Shown here piece by piece: positions 9,138-21,352 of a DNA stretch of 64,000 bases. This DNA is from Neospora caninum Liverpool. Taxonomy: Eukaryota > Apicomplexa > Conoidasida > Eucoccidiorida > Sarcocystidae. A model generated the notes under the pieces. It was given only the letters and a program-made list of their open reading frames with translations, was not told where the DNA came from and did not search any database. A program made the translations under genes and the position numbers. The stretch is from assembly GCF_000208865.1 (NCBI RefSeq), contig NC_018398.1, positions 4,860,710 through 4,924,709 on the forward strand, written 5' to 3'. Position 1 is the stretch's first letter. The number at the start of each line of letters is the position of its first letter.

Positions 9138-12085
9138 TAGGTAGATATAAGGATTTAGATATTTATATTTATATGCATGTATATGTATATGTATGTATAG
9201 AGGTGTATATCCATCAGTGTTGGTAGGTGTGGGTTGTGTTATGGCTCAGGACGTACATTCGAGCGGCACGGCGCGCAGTGGATTTGGGCCTTCTGGAGAA
9301 GAAGGCTCTTGCCCGCACAATGGTCCAGGTGGGGCGACATTTGCGCTTGGGGATAGAAGATAACTCGGTCTCCCCGTTGAGACGAGACATCGGCGGGAAG
9401 TGGCCTGTGTGTTGTGTGTCGAGACCGCCTTTTCGGCTAGGGACCGAAACCGCGTTCGCGTGTGCCCCGGTTCATCCTGAGATTTAAACAAGGCTAAGGG
9501 TGTAGAGACCGTCCTGCGTAGGAGGCAAGAAGCCGCGTGGAGAAAGCCAGAAATGGGTCCAGAGGAGCATCCGGGAGTCTCGGGTTTTCCTGCGCGCGCT
9601 CTTTCAGGCAGTCGCCGATTTGGACGCGATGCAAAACACGCCTTCGGTGTCGACGAAGTGGAGGGACATTATCTTCGACATTCGGGTGAGAAGCGGGAAG
9701 GTGAAAACGAGGAAGAATGCGGAAGGCACACGGCAGACGGAGCGGAGAGGCCTTTTTTGCCGGCGCCTCGGAAAGCAGAGAGGCGTGCGAAAAGCAACCT
9801 TGAACGCGGGGGGTGGTGTTGTCCACGAGAGAGAGACACATCGCGCCACGTGCAGAGGAAGGTGATTTCTGGACCTTCAAAAACCGGACACAAAACCTTC
9901 TCTCTGCGTTGTGTTTGTGTCATCGGGCGTATTTGTGAGCTGAGCAGCCTTCGTGGGGAGGTGACGAAACGCACAGGCTGTTGACGTCCAGCTTGGCCGA
10001 GGCTGCTAGACAACCCCTCTGAAAAAAAAAGTTCCGACCCTCCTCTTCACACAGACTGTCTCTGCGTCTTCTGCGCTTCCGGCTCTTTTTTCGCCTGTTC
10101 TTTTCACCCCTCTTGGTGTATAGCCTGTCCCTCTCTAAAGCACCCCTTGTGGGTTTCTTTCCCTCTTTCGCGTTCGTGTGCCCGGGGCCGGTTCCGCTTC
10201 TCTTTCTCTTGTCTTTTCTGGCTGCCAACATGCATGCAAACGCTCCCCAATGCACACGTATCTCGTTTGCGCGGTTGCGCCTCGGATTGTGTCTCCAGGA
10301 TGCAGAAGAGCTTGTCCCTCTCAAGGGCGCGACGCTTCCGCCTCTGGTGCGCACTCGCGAAATTCTGCATCGGAGGATCACGGAGATCAAAGGCGCGTTG
10401 CAACGTTTCCGAGCGAAACGGGGTGTCTCGACAGGCCAGGCGCAGGCCTCGACGGGGGACGGGAAGCCCTCGCCGGAGCCGTCGAGCCCGCAGACTGCTC
10501 ACGCGACTCCGAAGAAAGGCGGCTCTTCTTCCTCGCTGGCGCTGTACGAGGCGCGGCAAAGAGGAGAAGCGCGTGTCCCGGAGAGCCTCGCGAACCGTGC
10601 GGCTGTCCATCAGCGAGAGCGAGAGCGAAGAGGCAACAGGCGAAGTTTCGGCGAAAAGGAGAAGGTTGGAGAAAACTTCGACGTCCTTGCGCCGGCGGCC
10701 ACGCGTAAGCGAGACGGAGGAAACGGGACGTACACGCCCACGCCGAGGCGTGCAGATGCGCCCCGACTACAGAATCACACAGAGACAAAAACGCCGCCGG
10801 AAGTGCAGAGGGTGCGCGAGGCGGCGGGCGGTGAGGTCCACACGCTGGGCCACTGAAAAGAGACAGATGGCCAGGAATGTGGCCCGCGCATGTGGGTGGG
10901 TCCTGGCCTCTCTGGCGCCGGCTCTTTTCGTCCACGTGCTGTTTTTGGTTCCTTTCACTTTATGTCGTTTTTTTCCGCACGATGCAAAAGTCGATGCGTA
11001 GCCTCTGCCGTGGCCTCGTCGGCCTCTGTCCCCTTCGGTCCCGGCTCGCTCTTTTTGGCACAGCTTCTCTCTCTTCTCTTTCTGTCGCTGCAGTCTCCGC
11101 CGCGGAGTCTTCCGACGCCGGAGCCGGCCGAGCTGCCGAGGATCTTCGGCGTCACCAAGAAGGATCTTCCTCTTCGTCTTCTCTTCCGCCTGGTTCCGGC
11201 GAGCCTCTTGAGGAAGAAGCGTCGTGGGTGGAGGTTCGGTTTGACCCTGAGACTGGGCGCTTCCCGGTGTTGCAGCCTTCCGAGAGGCAGCGGGAAGGCA
11301 GCTGGCGGTCCAGGAAAGACACAGGTCCAGAGCAGTCGCAGCCTTTCTACAAAACGCTGTTGCATGCGTCGGAGTCTTCTGGAGACGTGAGTTGCGAGGC
11401 GCGCTCTGGGGACCAGGAAGGCGCAGAGGGGAGCGCAGAGGCTCGAGGGAAGGACCTGGAGGAGCGGCGAGAAAGGCACAGGAGAGAGCGAGAAGAGGCT
11501 GAAAATCCGTGGTGGGACGACGCGTGTGGGGGGGCGGGGCGCGAAGCGCGCATAAGCCAGCGGCAGGAAGGAAGAGAGGACAAACGTTCAGGACAGAAAG
11601 CGCACGCAGACGACATCGAACTTCTCGACCTCGCTCCGAAAAGCGAAGAGCCGGGTCGCACCGCCACAGCCGAGAAACAACTGGGAGAGGGAAACCCGCA
11701 CGACGGAGAAAGCAGGGGAGAAATAAAGGGGCGGGATTCTGATTCTGGAAACCCATCCCTCACGCCGCGTCGTCTTCTCTCTGGAGGCTCCACGCCTGTC
11801 GAGCCTCGTCCAGCTGCTGCCGTTGCGACGCCTTCGCGTCCGCGTTCTGTCTCTTCTTCGCGCAGACCCTCGCCGCCTGGCGGGGAGGGAAGAGCGGCGT
11901 CGCTTCGCGACCAGAGAGACAGCCGTCGAGAAGCGGAGACCGCGGGAGCGAGGCAGAGGACGGGCGAGGGGAGAGAAATCGCGGAGACGAGCTTCATCGA
12001 GGAGTGGAAAGAACTCCCGAAACGGGAAATAAGTTCAGAGAGAAGACTGGCGAGAACAGACCAGCCGCCTGACCTCCTCTCGTAG
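5305..12085 (+). CDS. APP1-type phosphatidate phosphatase (HAD) domain protein, nine exons, about 1206 aa
   Basis: Exons: 5305-6657, 7109-7312, 7744-7838, 8025-8138, 8667-8840, 9250-9328, 9608-9685, 10299-10830, 11094-12085; every junction is GT/AG and phases agree (3621 nt including stop). The start is the first in-frame ATG. Residues 1-451 are Ser/Pro/Ala-rich. The catalytic domain runs from about 452 to 630. It has the HAD nucleophile motif VLVDIDDTVRSSG (D455, D457), then RGAFYPGCFQF, VLTARIPQ, a lysine-bearing segment GKRKFENLL near 567, and the acidic motif YVWIGDTGEMD (D595, E598, D600). These match the catalytic domain of yeast App1 (DUF2183), which removes phosphate from phosphatidate to give diacylglycerol. 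A charged, disordered tail of about 480 residues follows. I see no signal peptide or membrane span. Whether it acts on phosphatidate here is inferred from the family only. Confidence 0.9.
6190..6322 (+). repeat. 18-bp coding minisatellite in the APP1-like gene
   Basis: Six near-identical 18-bp copies encode a tandem run of the hexapeptide APRSSP; one copy has Leu instead of Pro. The array lies in the first exon, upstream of the catalytic domain, and keeps the frame because the unit is a multiple of three. Confidence 0.9.
7368..7446. repeat. TA-rich microsatellite in intron 2 of the APP1-like gene
   Basis: An almost pure run of alternating T and A with a few GTAC interruptions lies between exons 2 and 3. 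A second array occupies 7580-7676 in the same intron. Confidence 0.9.
7580..7676. repeat. Second TA/TACA microsatellite in intron 2 of the APP1-like gene
   Basis: Alternating TA with periodic CATA and GTACA steps. It ends about 65 bp before the acceptor of exon 3 at 7744, so length changes here could affect splicing. Confidence 0.9.
8908..8942. repeat. TA microsatellite in intron 5 of the APP1-like gene
   Basis: A run of about 15 TA units, some 70 bp after the donor at 8841. Confidence 0.9.
9099..9206. repeat. TA/TATG microsatellite in intron 5 of the APP1-like gene
   Basis: About 17 TA units followed by degenerate TAGG, TTTA and TATG steps, ending about 45 bp before the acceptor of the short exon 9250-9328. 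Confidence 0.9.
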
Positions 12086-13129
12086 CGAGAAAGACATGCA
12101 CACCTCGGCACGCTTCCCCTTCTCACGGGATTCGCGAGAGAAAGGAACCAGGGGAAAGTGCACGCCACGTCCACTCAGCACCGAGCGAGGTTGCATGCAT
12201 ATACAAATACATTTATTCATATGTATATATATGTTGTTGTATCGCTTTCGGCCTTCAGTCCAGGTCGTCGCGAAGCACAACACATAGAGAACCTCGATAC
12301 GTGCGTACGAGGCATAGTGCGAGATCTGCAAATATGTTCGGTTTCGGCTATCAACTGGCCCGCAATCTACAGCCTCTGCATGCAAACTGAAGGCCGCGTT
12401 TTCGTCGTCTCCATTCTTTCTCATGCTCTAGGAGACAGCTGGGCGTCGACGCGAGAGAACAAACGCCCGAGCGGTCAGGGGAGAGAGGGGAGATGTAGTG
12501 GAAAACGTTTTCACACATGGAAAGACCGTCCACCCGAGAAGGCGGATTTCTTTCCAGCTTTCTGTCTTCTGATTGAGCTCTGTGGCGAGCTCTCTCAGTC
12601 GTTTTCTCGCTGTCGGACAGGCCTCCCCCCGTGCCAGGTGCCTGTCTCTTGCCTATGTGCCTCGGGCGTCTTCCGGCTTTGTCTTTCTCTCCCGCCGCTT
12701 GGCTGTTGCATGCGCTTCTCCGCCTTCTCGGGTCTTCTGGACGGATCCTCGGCCTCGACTGGCTGTCGTATTTCTTCGTGGGGTGCGCGACACGAAAATC
12801 CCTATGACAGACTTGAGGAACGGAGAAAGAAAGTGCATCAGAGAACGCACAGCCTAGCAGACTTCAGGTGTTTTCAAAAAGAGACGGAAGCCGAGATGAC
12901 AGGAGAGACAGCAGATGCATCGGACAGCCGTCGCCGATGCCGATTTAGCCCTACGCGCGTGAATTTTGAATCCGCTCAAGGGATCGGTGCTTCGGCTGCC
13001 CTCCTGGTCACTGGTCTCCAGTTCATGTTGCTTGTTCAGATCTGAAGAAACAAGTACATGCGCGTGAGAATATCTGCCCATACACCTGTCCACCCTATGA
13101 ACCACGTTGCTTGTCCGGTCCTGCATGCA

Positions 13130-13190
13130 CCGCGATATATATAAATAAATATATATATATATATATATGGATGGTTATATATGCATGTGT
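13130..13190. repeat. TA-rich microsatellite
   Basis: Alternating TA and TAAA steps in the spacer between two convergent genes, followed at once by ATGCATG words. Confidence 0.85.
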
Positions 13191-14324
13191 ACAATCTTCA
13201 GCTGTTTTCTCGTAGGGAAACGCATGCAGATGATTGGACGCGTGCGCGTTTTCGGAGCGTGGTGTTCGATTCGCTTCTCGCTTTGAGGGAGAAATGCTAT
13301 GAGGTGGACACTTGAAGGCCGCGTTCCCGGCAAGGTGTCTTTACGTGTCCACTGAAGTGTTTGAAACATATTCCGTCTTTAGTTCGAGACATTAACACCC
13401 CTTCATCTGGTTCACAAAACGAACAATTTGTTCAGCGCTGCTCCGCTGAGTTGACATAAACACCTGACCATTGGCTGTTTCCCAGGATCCTCCCCCAACG
13501 TCGAAGAGGAAGGCGGAGAGAGAAGCCAGCCCCAACCTTCTCTCCTGGCATTCTCTTCCGTTCCCAGAAACGCGAAAACACAGACCACATCCGACTGCAC
13601 GTCGCACCCTCTACGCTTGCCCCACATCGCCGACTTCACTACCAGCCCCCGCCCCATTTGTAAAAGACGCACCCGCACGAAAGACTGCAGGCCGCCCCCA
13701 CTGAGGGGGATTCGTGGACATGCCTCCGCATCGATAAATAAATACAAAATTGTAACTATACCGGATGCACACGCGCCTTCACACGGACGCTCGGAACGCG
13801 CGGAGAACCTCGCCGGGGCGGCGGGCGATGTGAGCGCACGCGCGGTTGCCGCAGACTACGACGTTCACACACCGTAACGCTTCTCGCCTGCTGAACCGTA
13901 TTGACGCGCACAAACTAACCGTTCACCGCACGGACCCAGCGAGAGGCGAAGCCCTCGGAACTGACGGAAAATATCACACACTGCCTGCTGTTCGCAGCCG
14001 AGCGCGGGAAAGGCCGCGTCCACACACACGAAAACGCAGACAAACACATGAAGCCAAGAGTGGGGCGGAAACAGCGACAAGACAGAGAACCGAAACGGCT
14101 TCGCAGACGCGCAAAGTTTCGTCGCCAGGGTGTCTGTACACCTCGCGTATGCTCTGCACGCTTCGTTCTCTGCACCTCTTAAGCCAAGACAACGGACGAC
14201 TTTTCTCCCTCTGTTCCTTTCATCTCAAATGGACACTCCCTCGTGCATGCTTCTCGCATTCAGTGGATATATCGACGCGTGTCTCATATGAGTGTAGAAA
14301 CGTACGTGTATATGCCTATTCACA

Positions 14325-14356
14325 CACGCATATATATATATATATATATATATGCA
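14325..14356. repeat. TA microsatellite
   Basis: About 12 uninterrupted TA units in the convergent spacer. Confidence 0.85.
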
Positions 14357-15298
14357 TTTACACAACGCGCGCAAAGGTAAGCGCTGTGTCCTGGACAGGG
14401 CGCGCAACCGGAGGCCCTACGCCCGGATCACGCTCGTCGACGAAAGCACGGGAAAGGGAGAAACACGGCAAAAGCGAAGCGTCTCTGCGACGCGTGCTGC
14501 GCACTGTTTCACGGTACATACGCTGGAGCCTGAGACTCCTCTGACCTTCTCTGTGGGGGTGGCAGCTGCGTGAAGGCCCAAAGACCCCGGGAAAAACTCG
14601 CACGACGGCGGAGGAAACGCACCCAATGGAAAATCCGACAGGGGCATCCACAGATCACGCTTGTTTCCACCCACACAGCGCGCTGTCACCCGCAGCCCGC
14701 GGAGCCGAGCTGTCGAAAGCGACGACGGGCTGGCCTCGAGGCCGCGAACAAGTCTAACGGAGACAACGCGACGGTCCACGATAGGCTCTGGAAAACGCGA
14801 CTCGAGATCACAAGGCGGGACACGACACGCCTGCTCCGGCGCAGGCTCCAGGGACTCAAGCGCCCGGGAAACGGGCTGTCCTGGAAGTCGCGGGGGAGAA
14901 TTCAGGTTGGCAAGTCAGAAAGGCAGAGAAGGCAGAGAAGGAAGACAGTCACGGAGAAGAGCGAAAGGGAAAACGCACGATCGACAAGGAAGCCACCGCG
15001 ATCCACCCATGCACCCACCGAGGAGCGTCTCCGTTCTGCGCCACAAACGGCACGCACGTCTAGCGCTCCTCTTTTTCTGAAACCTTCCTCAATTGGCTGG
15101 CGCCCGCCTCTCTCGGGACGCCGCGTGAAAACGAATCAGTACAGCTCGACAGGCGTCCACGACGGAGAGCGAACAAAAAACCTGTCAACAGACAGCGGGG
15201 AACGCCACCGTGAACGCGAAAAACCGGAGTGTCTCACGTGTGTGCTGCGTGCACGAGCAACAGACGGCGGGCGAGAGGACGCGCAGAGTCTCTACGGG

Positions 15299-15322
15299 AG
15301 ACACACACACACACACACACGC
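15299..15322. repeat. CA dinucleotide repeat
   Basis: About 11 CA units, roughly 70 bp beyond the stop codon of the minus-strand AP2-like gene, hence probably within its 3' untranslated region. Confidence 0.85.
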
Positions 15323-15389
15323 GACTAAGACAAAAACGCGGCCACCAGAGTGTGCGAAAAAAGTCTGGTCTCCGCCGAAACCGTTTCGC

Positions 15390-18300
15390 TCACGCCACGA
15401 CCCCTGCAGCGACTGAGATGCGGGGCGGGCCTTGAGACCCCGAAGGCACGACGGAGACGCCGGTCGGACTCTCGGCGCTCGCTACAGGAGTCTCCTTTTT
15501 CGCAAGAGTCCTCGAGTCCGCGTCAGTTCCGCCCAGGGAGCCCTGGGCCCCAACCATCGACACCGAGCTCGGTTCCCTTCCCTGTCTCTCTTCGGCAACT
15601 TGCTGTTCCACACGGATCGGGCCGGGAGAAACCGCGTTTTCCGCAGCGACAGGAAGAGCGCTCGCACTCCTGCTCTTCTCGCCGCCGCTCTCCTTCACGG
15701 GATCGGCTGCTTCGTTCTCTTCGCCAGGCTCCTCCGCCGCCGGCAGGCCAGTTCCTTTTTCGCGGCTCGGATCCGGCGCCTGCTCCGCGGCTACCTCCGG
15801 CGCCTTCGCCTTCTCTTCTGCGCCCCCAGGCAGCGACACGGACCAGCCTGGGACTACCGAGCGAAACGCGAGCAGGCTGTTCACGTCTCCGTCGGAGCCC
15901 GGGGCTTGCTCCTTCGCGCCCCCGTGGCGAGTGCCTGCAGCCGCGCTCGCCGCCGATGCCGCCGCCGCTGCCGCCGCTGCCTTCGCGGCCGCCTGCAGCG
16001 CGGCCGAGGCCCCGCCCAGGTCGAGGACGGGAAGCGAGGGAGCGAGCGCGCCTGCCGTCGGTTGGAAGAGCGGAAAGCCTTCCGACGACGCTGGCGTTGT
16101 TTCCTGAGACTCCGAACCCGAGGAAGAAGCTGGCCGCGCCTCGGCTCTGGAAGCCGCGGCGAGCGGCTGCGAGAGCGAGAAAGAACCTGCTGCCGGATGC
16201 GCCTCGTCGAGCTGTGCGGGCCTCGCGGCGCCGGCCGAGGCCACGGCGGGGGGGAGAAGCGCGGAAGAAGTGACAGACGGCGAGGCCAAGGCGAAGCACG
16301 CAGGGGACACAGACAAGTTTTCTGAGAACACCGGCGGCAGAGAGTTGCTGAAGAGTTGAGGTGTCCCCGTCTCGATCGGGCCCGGACTGCTCCCAACAGC
16401 TGACTGCGGCAGCAACACGAGGCGCCTGCCGCTTCCCGAAGACCGCCGTTGAGGCGAAGACGGAGACCCGAGCTGCACTGGAAAGGTCGAAGGTCCGCAC
16501 GGCGGAGACGGGCGCGGGGGAACAGAGAACGGCGAGAAGGGTAGGAACGAGGCTGGCGAGGGAGAGAAGGCCGGAGATCCACTCACTGACGACCCCGCGC
16601 CTGCGAGAGGGCCCCCCAGACTCGCCTCGTTTCCACAGAGCGTATGTGAAGGCCCACGACGGCGCTTCGACTTGTCTCCTGACCGCGGGCCGATGGGGAA
16701 GACCGGGGATGCCAGGATGTCCGTGAGCGGGGACGAGAGATAGGCGAGAACGCTCTTTGTTCGACCCGACAGGCCGCTGGAAAACTCGTCCTTGCCATCG
16801 TCGGTAGAGTTGTGGCGGCGCGGCAGCAGAGAAAACCGCTCCCCTTCGCGCTCTCGGCCCTCGGAACGCAGTCCGTCGTCGGTTTGACCCCGGCGGGACG
16901 CCTCGGAGGCCAGAGCCGCGTCTTCGTCTTCAGATTCTTCGTCTCGGCGTTCTCCACTGCGCCCTCGGGTGAGACTGTCTCTCTTCTTTCGCTTGCCTGC
17001 GCGACCTAGGGCGGAACTCTGAGCCTCGCCATCACCAGATGGACCCACCTCCGTGCCCGACGCCCCAGGCTTGTCGTCGAGCAAAGACTCGCTTTGCCGC
17101 AACGATGTCAACGACGGGGGCAAGGCGGAGAAACAAATGGACGACGCAGACGCCTTCTTCGTTTCCAGGGGAGGCGATGCGAGGAAGTTCGCGTACGGCC
17201 GCGACCGTCCCGATAAGGGGGAAGACTGAACGTGGCCCGGCGCCCCGTGGCTCTTGTCTCCCGCTGCATGCGGGCGCGGAGACAGCGAGCACGGCCGAGC
17301 GCCGAGTGGAGAGGAAGAGGTAGAGGAGCCTTGCATGTCCTCCAAGACGCCCGCGCCCCGCGCCTCGCCCGACCACCGCTTCTTCTCTGCGGAACCGAGA
17401 CCCGAGGAGAAGAGCGTCGAGGGCGAAGCCAGAAGAAGAGGCGAGACGTCGACGCACCGTCTCTTCAACGCCCTCCCCAGGCCCAGGTTGCTGCTCGGCG
17501 AGGAGATGAAGCCTGGACGGCACCGCACAGGCGGCGAGACTGGTGGCGAGGGTGGCGGCGAAGTCAGGAAGGATCCGCCGCCCAAACCGCCCCCCGACGC
17601 GAACAGGGCCGAGTTGAGAGACGAAGAAGACAGTGAAGAAAGAGAAAACTGGTAGCTGCGGCTCCGGGAGAACCCCTCGCGGCTCTCGCCTCGAGACAGA
17701 CAGCTGTCATCGTCCTCTTTCCCGTCCTCTCTGTCTCGCGCCGGCCCCAAGTCTCTCGCGCCAAAGGCCGCAGCAGCCTCCTCCTCGCCCTCTCCCCCGC
17801 ACGCGCTGTCGGGGCAGTCCACGAGGGAAAACAACCAGGACGGATTCCCGGCTCGGCCCCGGCTGTACGAGGTCGACCGGCGCCTTCGGACGCCCGCGAG
17901 GCCGGTTCGTCCACTGCTTACCAGATGCGCCTCCTCTTCGCGCCGAGAGAACCCTTCTTCCTGGCCCGGCCCAGACCCCGACAGTCCCCGAGGCTGCACA
18001 GTCGCGAACGTGTCTCTGTCTTCGCTCCGCCGCGTCTTCTTGTCGCCTTCGCGCGCCTGACCAGCCTCGCCGCCGTACAGGCCTCCATCCAGACTGCACT
18101 CCATGTCCGCGCCGAATCCAGCCTCAGCCGTCGCTTCGTGCTCCCCAGCGACGCCTCCGCACGCCTCTTCTTTCATCGCCAGCTCCTTGCCTGCGCTCGG
18201 GCCCGCCTGGCACTCGAACTGCATGCCGCCCTCGGCCTTCATGCCTTCTTCCTCAGGTCGCCCTCCCGCGCGCTCTCCGACGCCGGCGACGCCGCGGCTG

Positions 18301-21300
18301 CTTGCTGGCGAGGAACTCGTGCTCGCGCTGCTACTCTCGCTCCCCCCGCGGCCGTTCCGGCTCTGCGTCTCGTCGTCGACGGTGCTGGCGCCGCCTGCGC
18401 TCGCGCTGCTGCAGGTCGGCGATCCGCCGGACCCCAGCGAAGGCGCACAGAGCGGCGCGCAGGAAGCCAGCGGCATGCCCGACTGCGCCACGAAGGAGCC
18501 CGCGGGGACGAGCACCGGGTGGCCTTTTCCCTTTCCGACGCTGGGAGAAGACGCGGTCGTGGAAAACGAAGACGGCGACGTCACAGCCTGCGGCTGAAAC
18601 ACCACGCTCTTTCCCAAACCTGGAACCGCGTGGAGCTGTCCACCCACCACCGCCGCCCCCGAGCCGGGAGTGGCGGCAGAGGGCGTGGAGACATCCTCGG
18701 CGGCGCCGGCCGCCACCGCGGTCGCGGGGGCGAAAAACGTCCGCGACAGGGCTCCAAAGGGGAGGAGCAGGCGAAAGCAGCCCTCGGGAAGGGCGCGCTG
18801 CTCGCCTTCCTTCTGCGGGCCAGCTTGAGCGTTGCCTTCCCCACTCGCTTGCTGGGGCTGGGCCGTGCCGCTGGACTCCGCCCCGGTACTCCCCCTCGGG
18901 AGAAACGACGCGTGCGACGCAGGGACGGACGAAAACAAAAAGTTGCCTCGAAGACCGCCACCGACAATCCCCAACGCCGGATTGTTCACGGCTGTCCCCG
19001 GCAGGCCTGCGGCTGCGAGCGGGCGAACCCCCGAGGCAGGGACAGCGCCGGGCGCAGGGGCGACCGACGCGGCGCCTGAAGCCTGCATGGCAGACCCGCC
19101 GCCCTTGCCGCCTTCGCCGCTGGTCCCCCCGTTCGTGGCAGCCGACGCCTGGGGCGCGACGAATCCCGGGAAGAGCCCAAAGAGAGCCGGAGGCGGGTTG
19201 AGGGGATTGAGCACAGCCGTCCCGCCGGCTCCGGCGACGGCTGCGAGACGCTGGTGCTCGTCGACCGTGATGATGTTCCCGCCCGGACCCCGCACCGCGG
19301 CGTTGTTCCACCCCGGCGTCCCCATCACGCCCGCAACGCCTCCTGGAGCCCCGGAAACGATCGCAGCTGGAAAAAGACTGACGCCGTGAACAGCGCCGGG
19401 CGCTCCAGGGACGACACGCAGGTTCCCTGAGACAACCCGCGGCCGCCCAGGGCCCGCCTGGGGCCCGGCCGGGACGCCTCCAGGCGCGGCTCCGACCGCT
19501 GGGAAGTTCGCAGGTTGCCCTACCGCCTGTGCAGCGCCTCGTGGTCCTGCCGCTGCGTTCGCGCCACTCAACGGGACACTCCGCGTGGACGCCCCTCGAC
19601 CGCGTGGACCTCGTGCATGCGCCGCACCTGCACAGCCAGCTTCGTCGCGGCCTTCCTCGCTCGGCGACGCGGGCGTTCCTGCAGCGGGGGCCGCGCCGCG
19701 CTTCCTGTCGCCACTCGCCTCCGGAAGCCGAGCAGCGGAGGCTCCAGCCGCTCGCGCCATGTTACCCAGGAGCCGTCCCGGCCCCCGGGGCGACCGGGCT
19801 GACGCCGAGGACGCGCACGGAGAGGGTGCATTCGCCACGGCCACGCCAGCAGCTGAAGAGTTGGAAGGCAAGCCGGTGGAGGGGGGGGAAGTCGAGGACG
19901 ATCCGGTAGGGGTAACTGCTGGGCCCCCAGCCGCACAGGAGGCCGCGCGCCGGTGCTTCTGGCCGCCGCCTCCCGACGCGTTTGGGCTGTTTCGGGAAGG
20001 CAGAGACGCCACCACAAAGTGCGGCGGCAAAGTGCCGTTCGCATTAATGAACTGGCGTGCCGCTTCCGCCTGCTCCCAGGCTCCTTGAACACCATAGCGC
20101 TACGGACACACACAGACAAGAGAAGCACGCGAGATATGAGTGAGAGAGAGGCCACCAGCGGGCGGAAGAACACGGAAAACGGAAGAGAAGACAGCGACGC
20201 ACGCTACCGTTTCGTCAGAATGCACGGGGAAAGCCAAGAAGGCCAGGACCGCAAGAGGAAAGACGTGTGGAACGGCACAAAACAGACTCAAACTGGAGGG
20301 CATCGACAGGCGGATGCCACGCGTACACGGCGGTCGGGACCACCAGCCCGACAGTCACAAGACGCAAAAATGCGTTCGTTTTGAAGCTTACCGAAATGGA
20401 AAACGACTTCTGATGGCGTCCCGCTCCAGGGCCCTTTTTGATGCGGTACACCAATCGAACTTCCTGCAAACCACGCAGAAAACGCATAGAAACACACACT
20501 CTCGTCTTCAACGCGCGTAGCCAGGCTGAGAAAAGACACGCACGGGTCTCGTTACGCGTTTTCGCATCTGCATGTACAGGCGTATGTCCACACCATGCGC
20601 ATTTCCGTGTGTCGCATTGCCAAGGAAAAAGTCACCCAGACAGCTGGCGAACGACTGCGCTGGGTTTCGGCGCTGCTCCACAGCTGTGCGCACAGACTCC
20701 AGCTTTTCTTTGTCCGCGTTGCGCGAGCGTCGCCCGCGATCACTGAGGGCAGAATAAAGGGTGCGAAAGATTCTTTGGCTGAACCCGGTGCGCAAGGCTG
20801 CTTCTACCAGCGTCGCGGCTCTTCCCCGCGCAGCGCGCCTTCGATAAGAGTTTTTGTGTCACTGAGAATCACAGAAACGGGTTTCCTGCCGGAAGCACGC
20901 AGGCAGGGGTCATCCAACGGGGCCTCGGTGGACGCTGAGCTTGGCCCCGCAGCCCGTCGCTGTGAGTCCCGAGTTCCGCTTACAGCCTTGGTGCCTGGCT
21001 GGTAGATATGCCCCGCCTCAGCTTCGACAGGTTCATATGAAGACGGATTGGAAGACGAAGAGTTTGGGAGAGTTCCAGAAGGAAGAGGAAGAGAGGATAT
21101 TGGACTGGAGTCGCCGGCTCGGCTGGTCGGCGTGCTGGGCGCTGCGCTTGCAGTTGGACTATCATCGGGGCCCAGAGAGGCAGACACTCCGTTGGCTTCG
21201 ACGTCGGCGGGCGGGCCGAGAGGCGGGACGGGGGCTGAGGATGCCGCCATGGCGGTTTGTAGCGGACCTGGCGCTGCGCACAGGTTCTGGTCCCCAGAAA

Positions 21301-21352
21301 CTTCAGGCGTGCACGGCGAGGGAGTTTGGGGGAAAGCCTCCGCTTTGATCAT
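15390..21352 (-). CDS. Probable ApiAP2-family transcription factor, four exons, about 1837 aa
   Basis: Exons in transcription order: 21352-20808, 20742-20556, 20463-20392, 20099-15390. Donors and acceptors are GT/AG, phases join cleanly, and the last exon is a 1569-codon frame plus stop. Residues about 231-290, assembled over exons 2-4, read HGVDIRLYMQMRKR, EVRLVYRIKKGPGAGRHQ, KSFSISRYGVQGAWEQAEAA, RQFINANG. The KSFSIsrYG plus Ala-rich amphipathic helix is the core of apicomplexan AP2 DNA-binding domains. The usual strand-2 tryptophan is not evident, so the assignment is probable rather than certain. The rest is low complexity: Gly/Ala/Pro-rich to about residue 750, then Ser/Pro-rich with many SP sites, a basic cluster GKRKKRDS that could be a nuclear signal, and a poly-Ala run near 15960. 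Expected role, from the family: sequence-specific transcriptional regulation in the nucleus. Confidence 0.65.

Larger units (their letters stand above)
12086..15389. other. Convergent intergenic region (3' ends of APP1-like and AP2-like genes)
   Basis: Two genes run towards each other across this 3.3-kb gap, so it should hold both 3' untranslated regions. It contains TA-rich tracts near 12196-12238, 13130-13190 and 14325-14356, a CA repeat near 15301, and several TGCATGC words. No frame here shows domain similarity; the longer plus-strand frames near 13.8-15.3 kb are Arg/Lys/Thr-rich and lack coding signals. Confidence 0.5.

Noticed and set aside
15432..19909. Long plus-strand frames opposite the AP2-like gene
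   Set aside because: Arg/Pro/Ala-rich mirror images of a GC-rich, stop-poor minus-strand exon; no domain, and the minus strand has consistent splice phases.
20508..20795. Stand-alone small minus-strand gene
   Set aside because: Acceptor at 20743 and donor at 20555 fit it as an internal exon of the AP2-like gene with matching phases.
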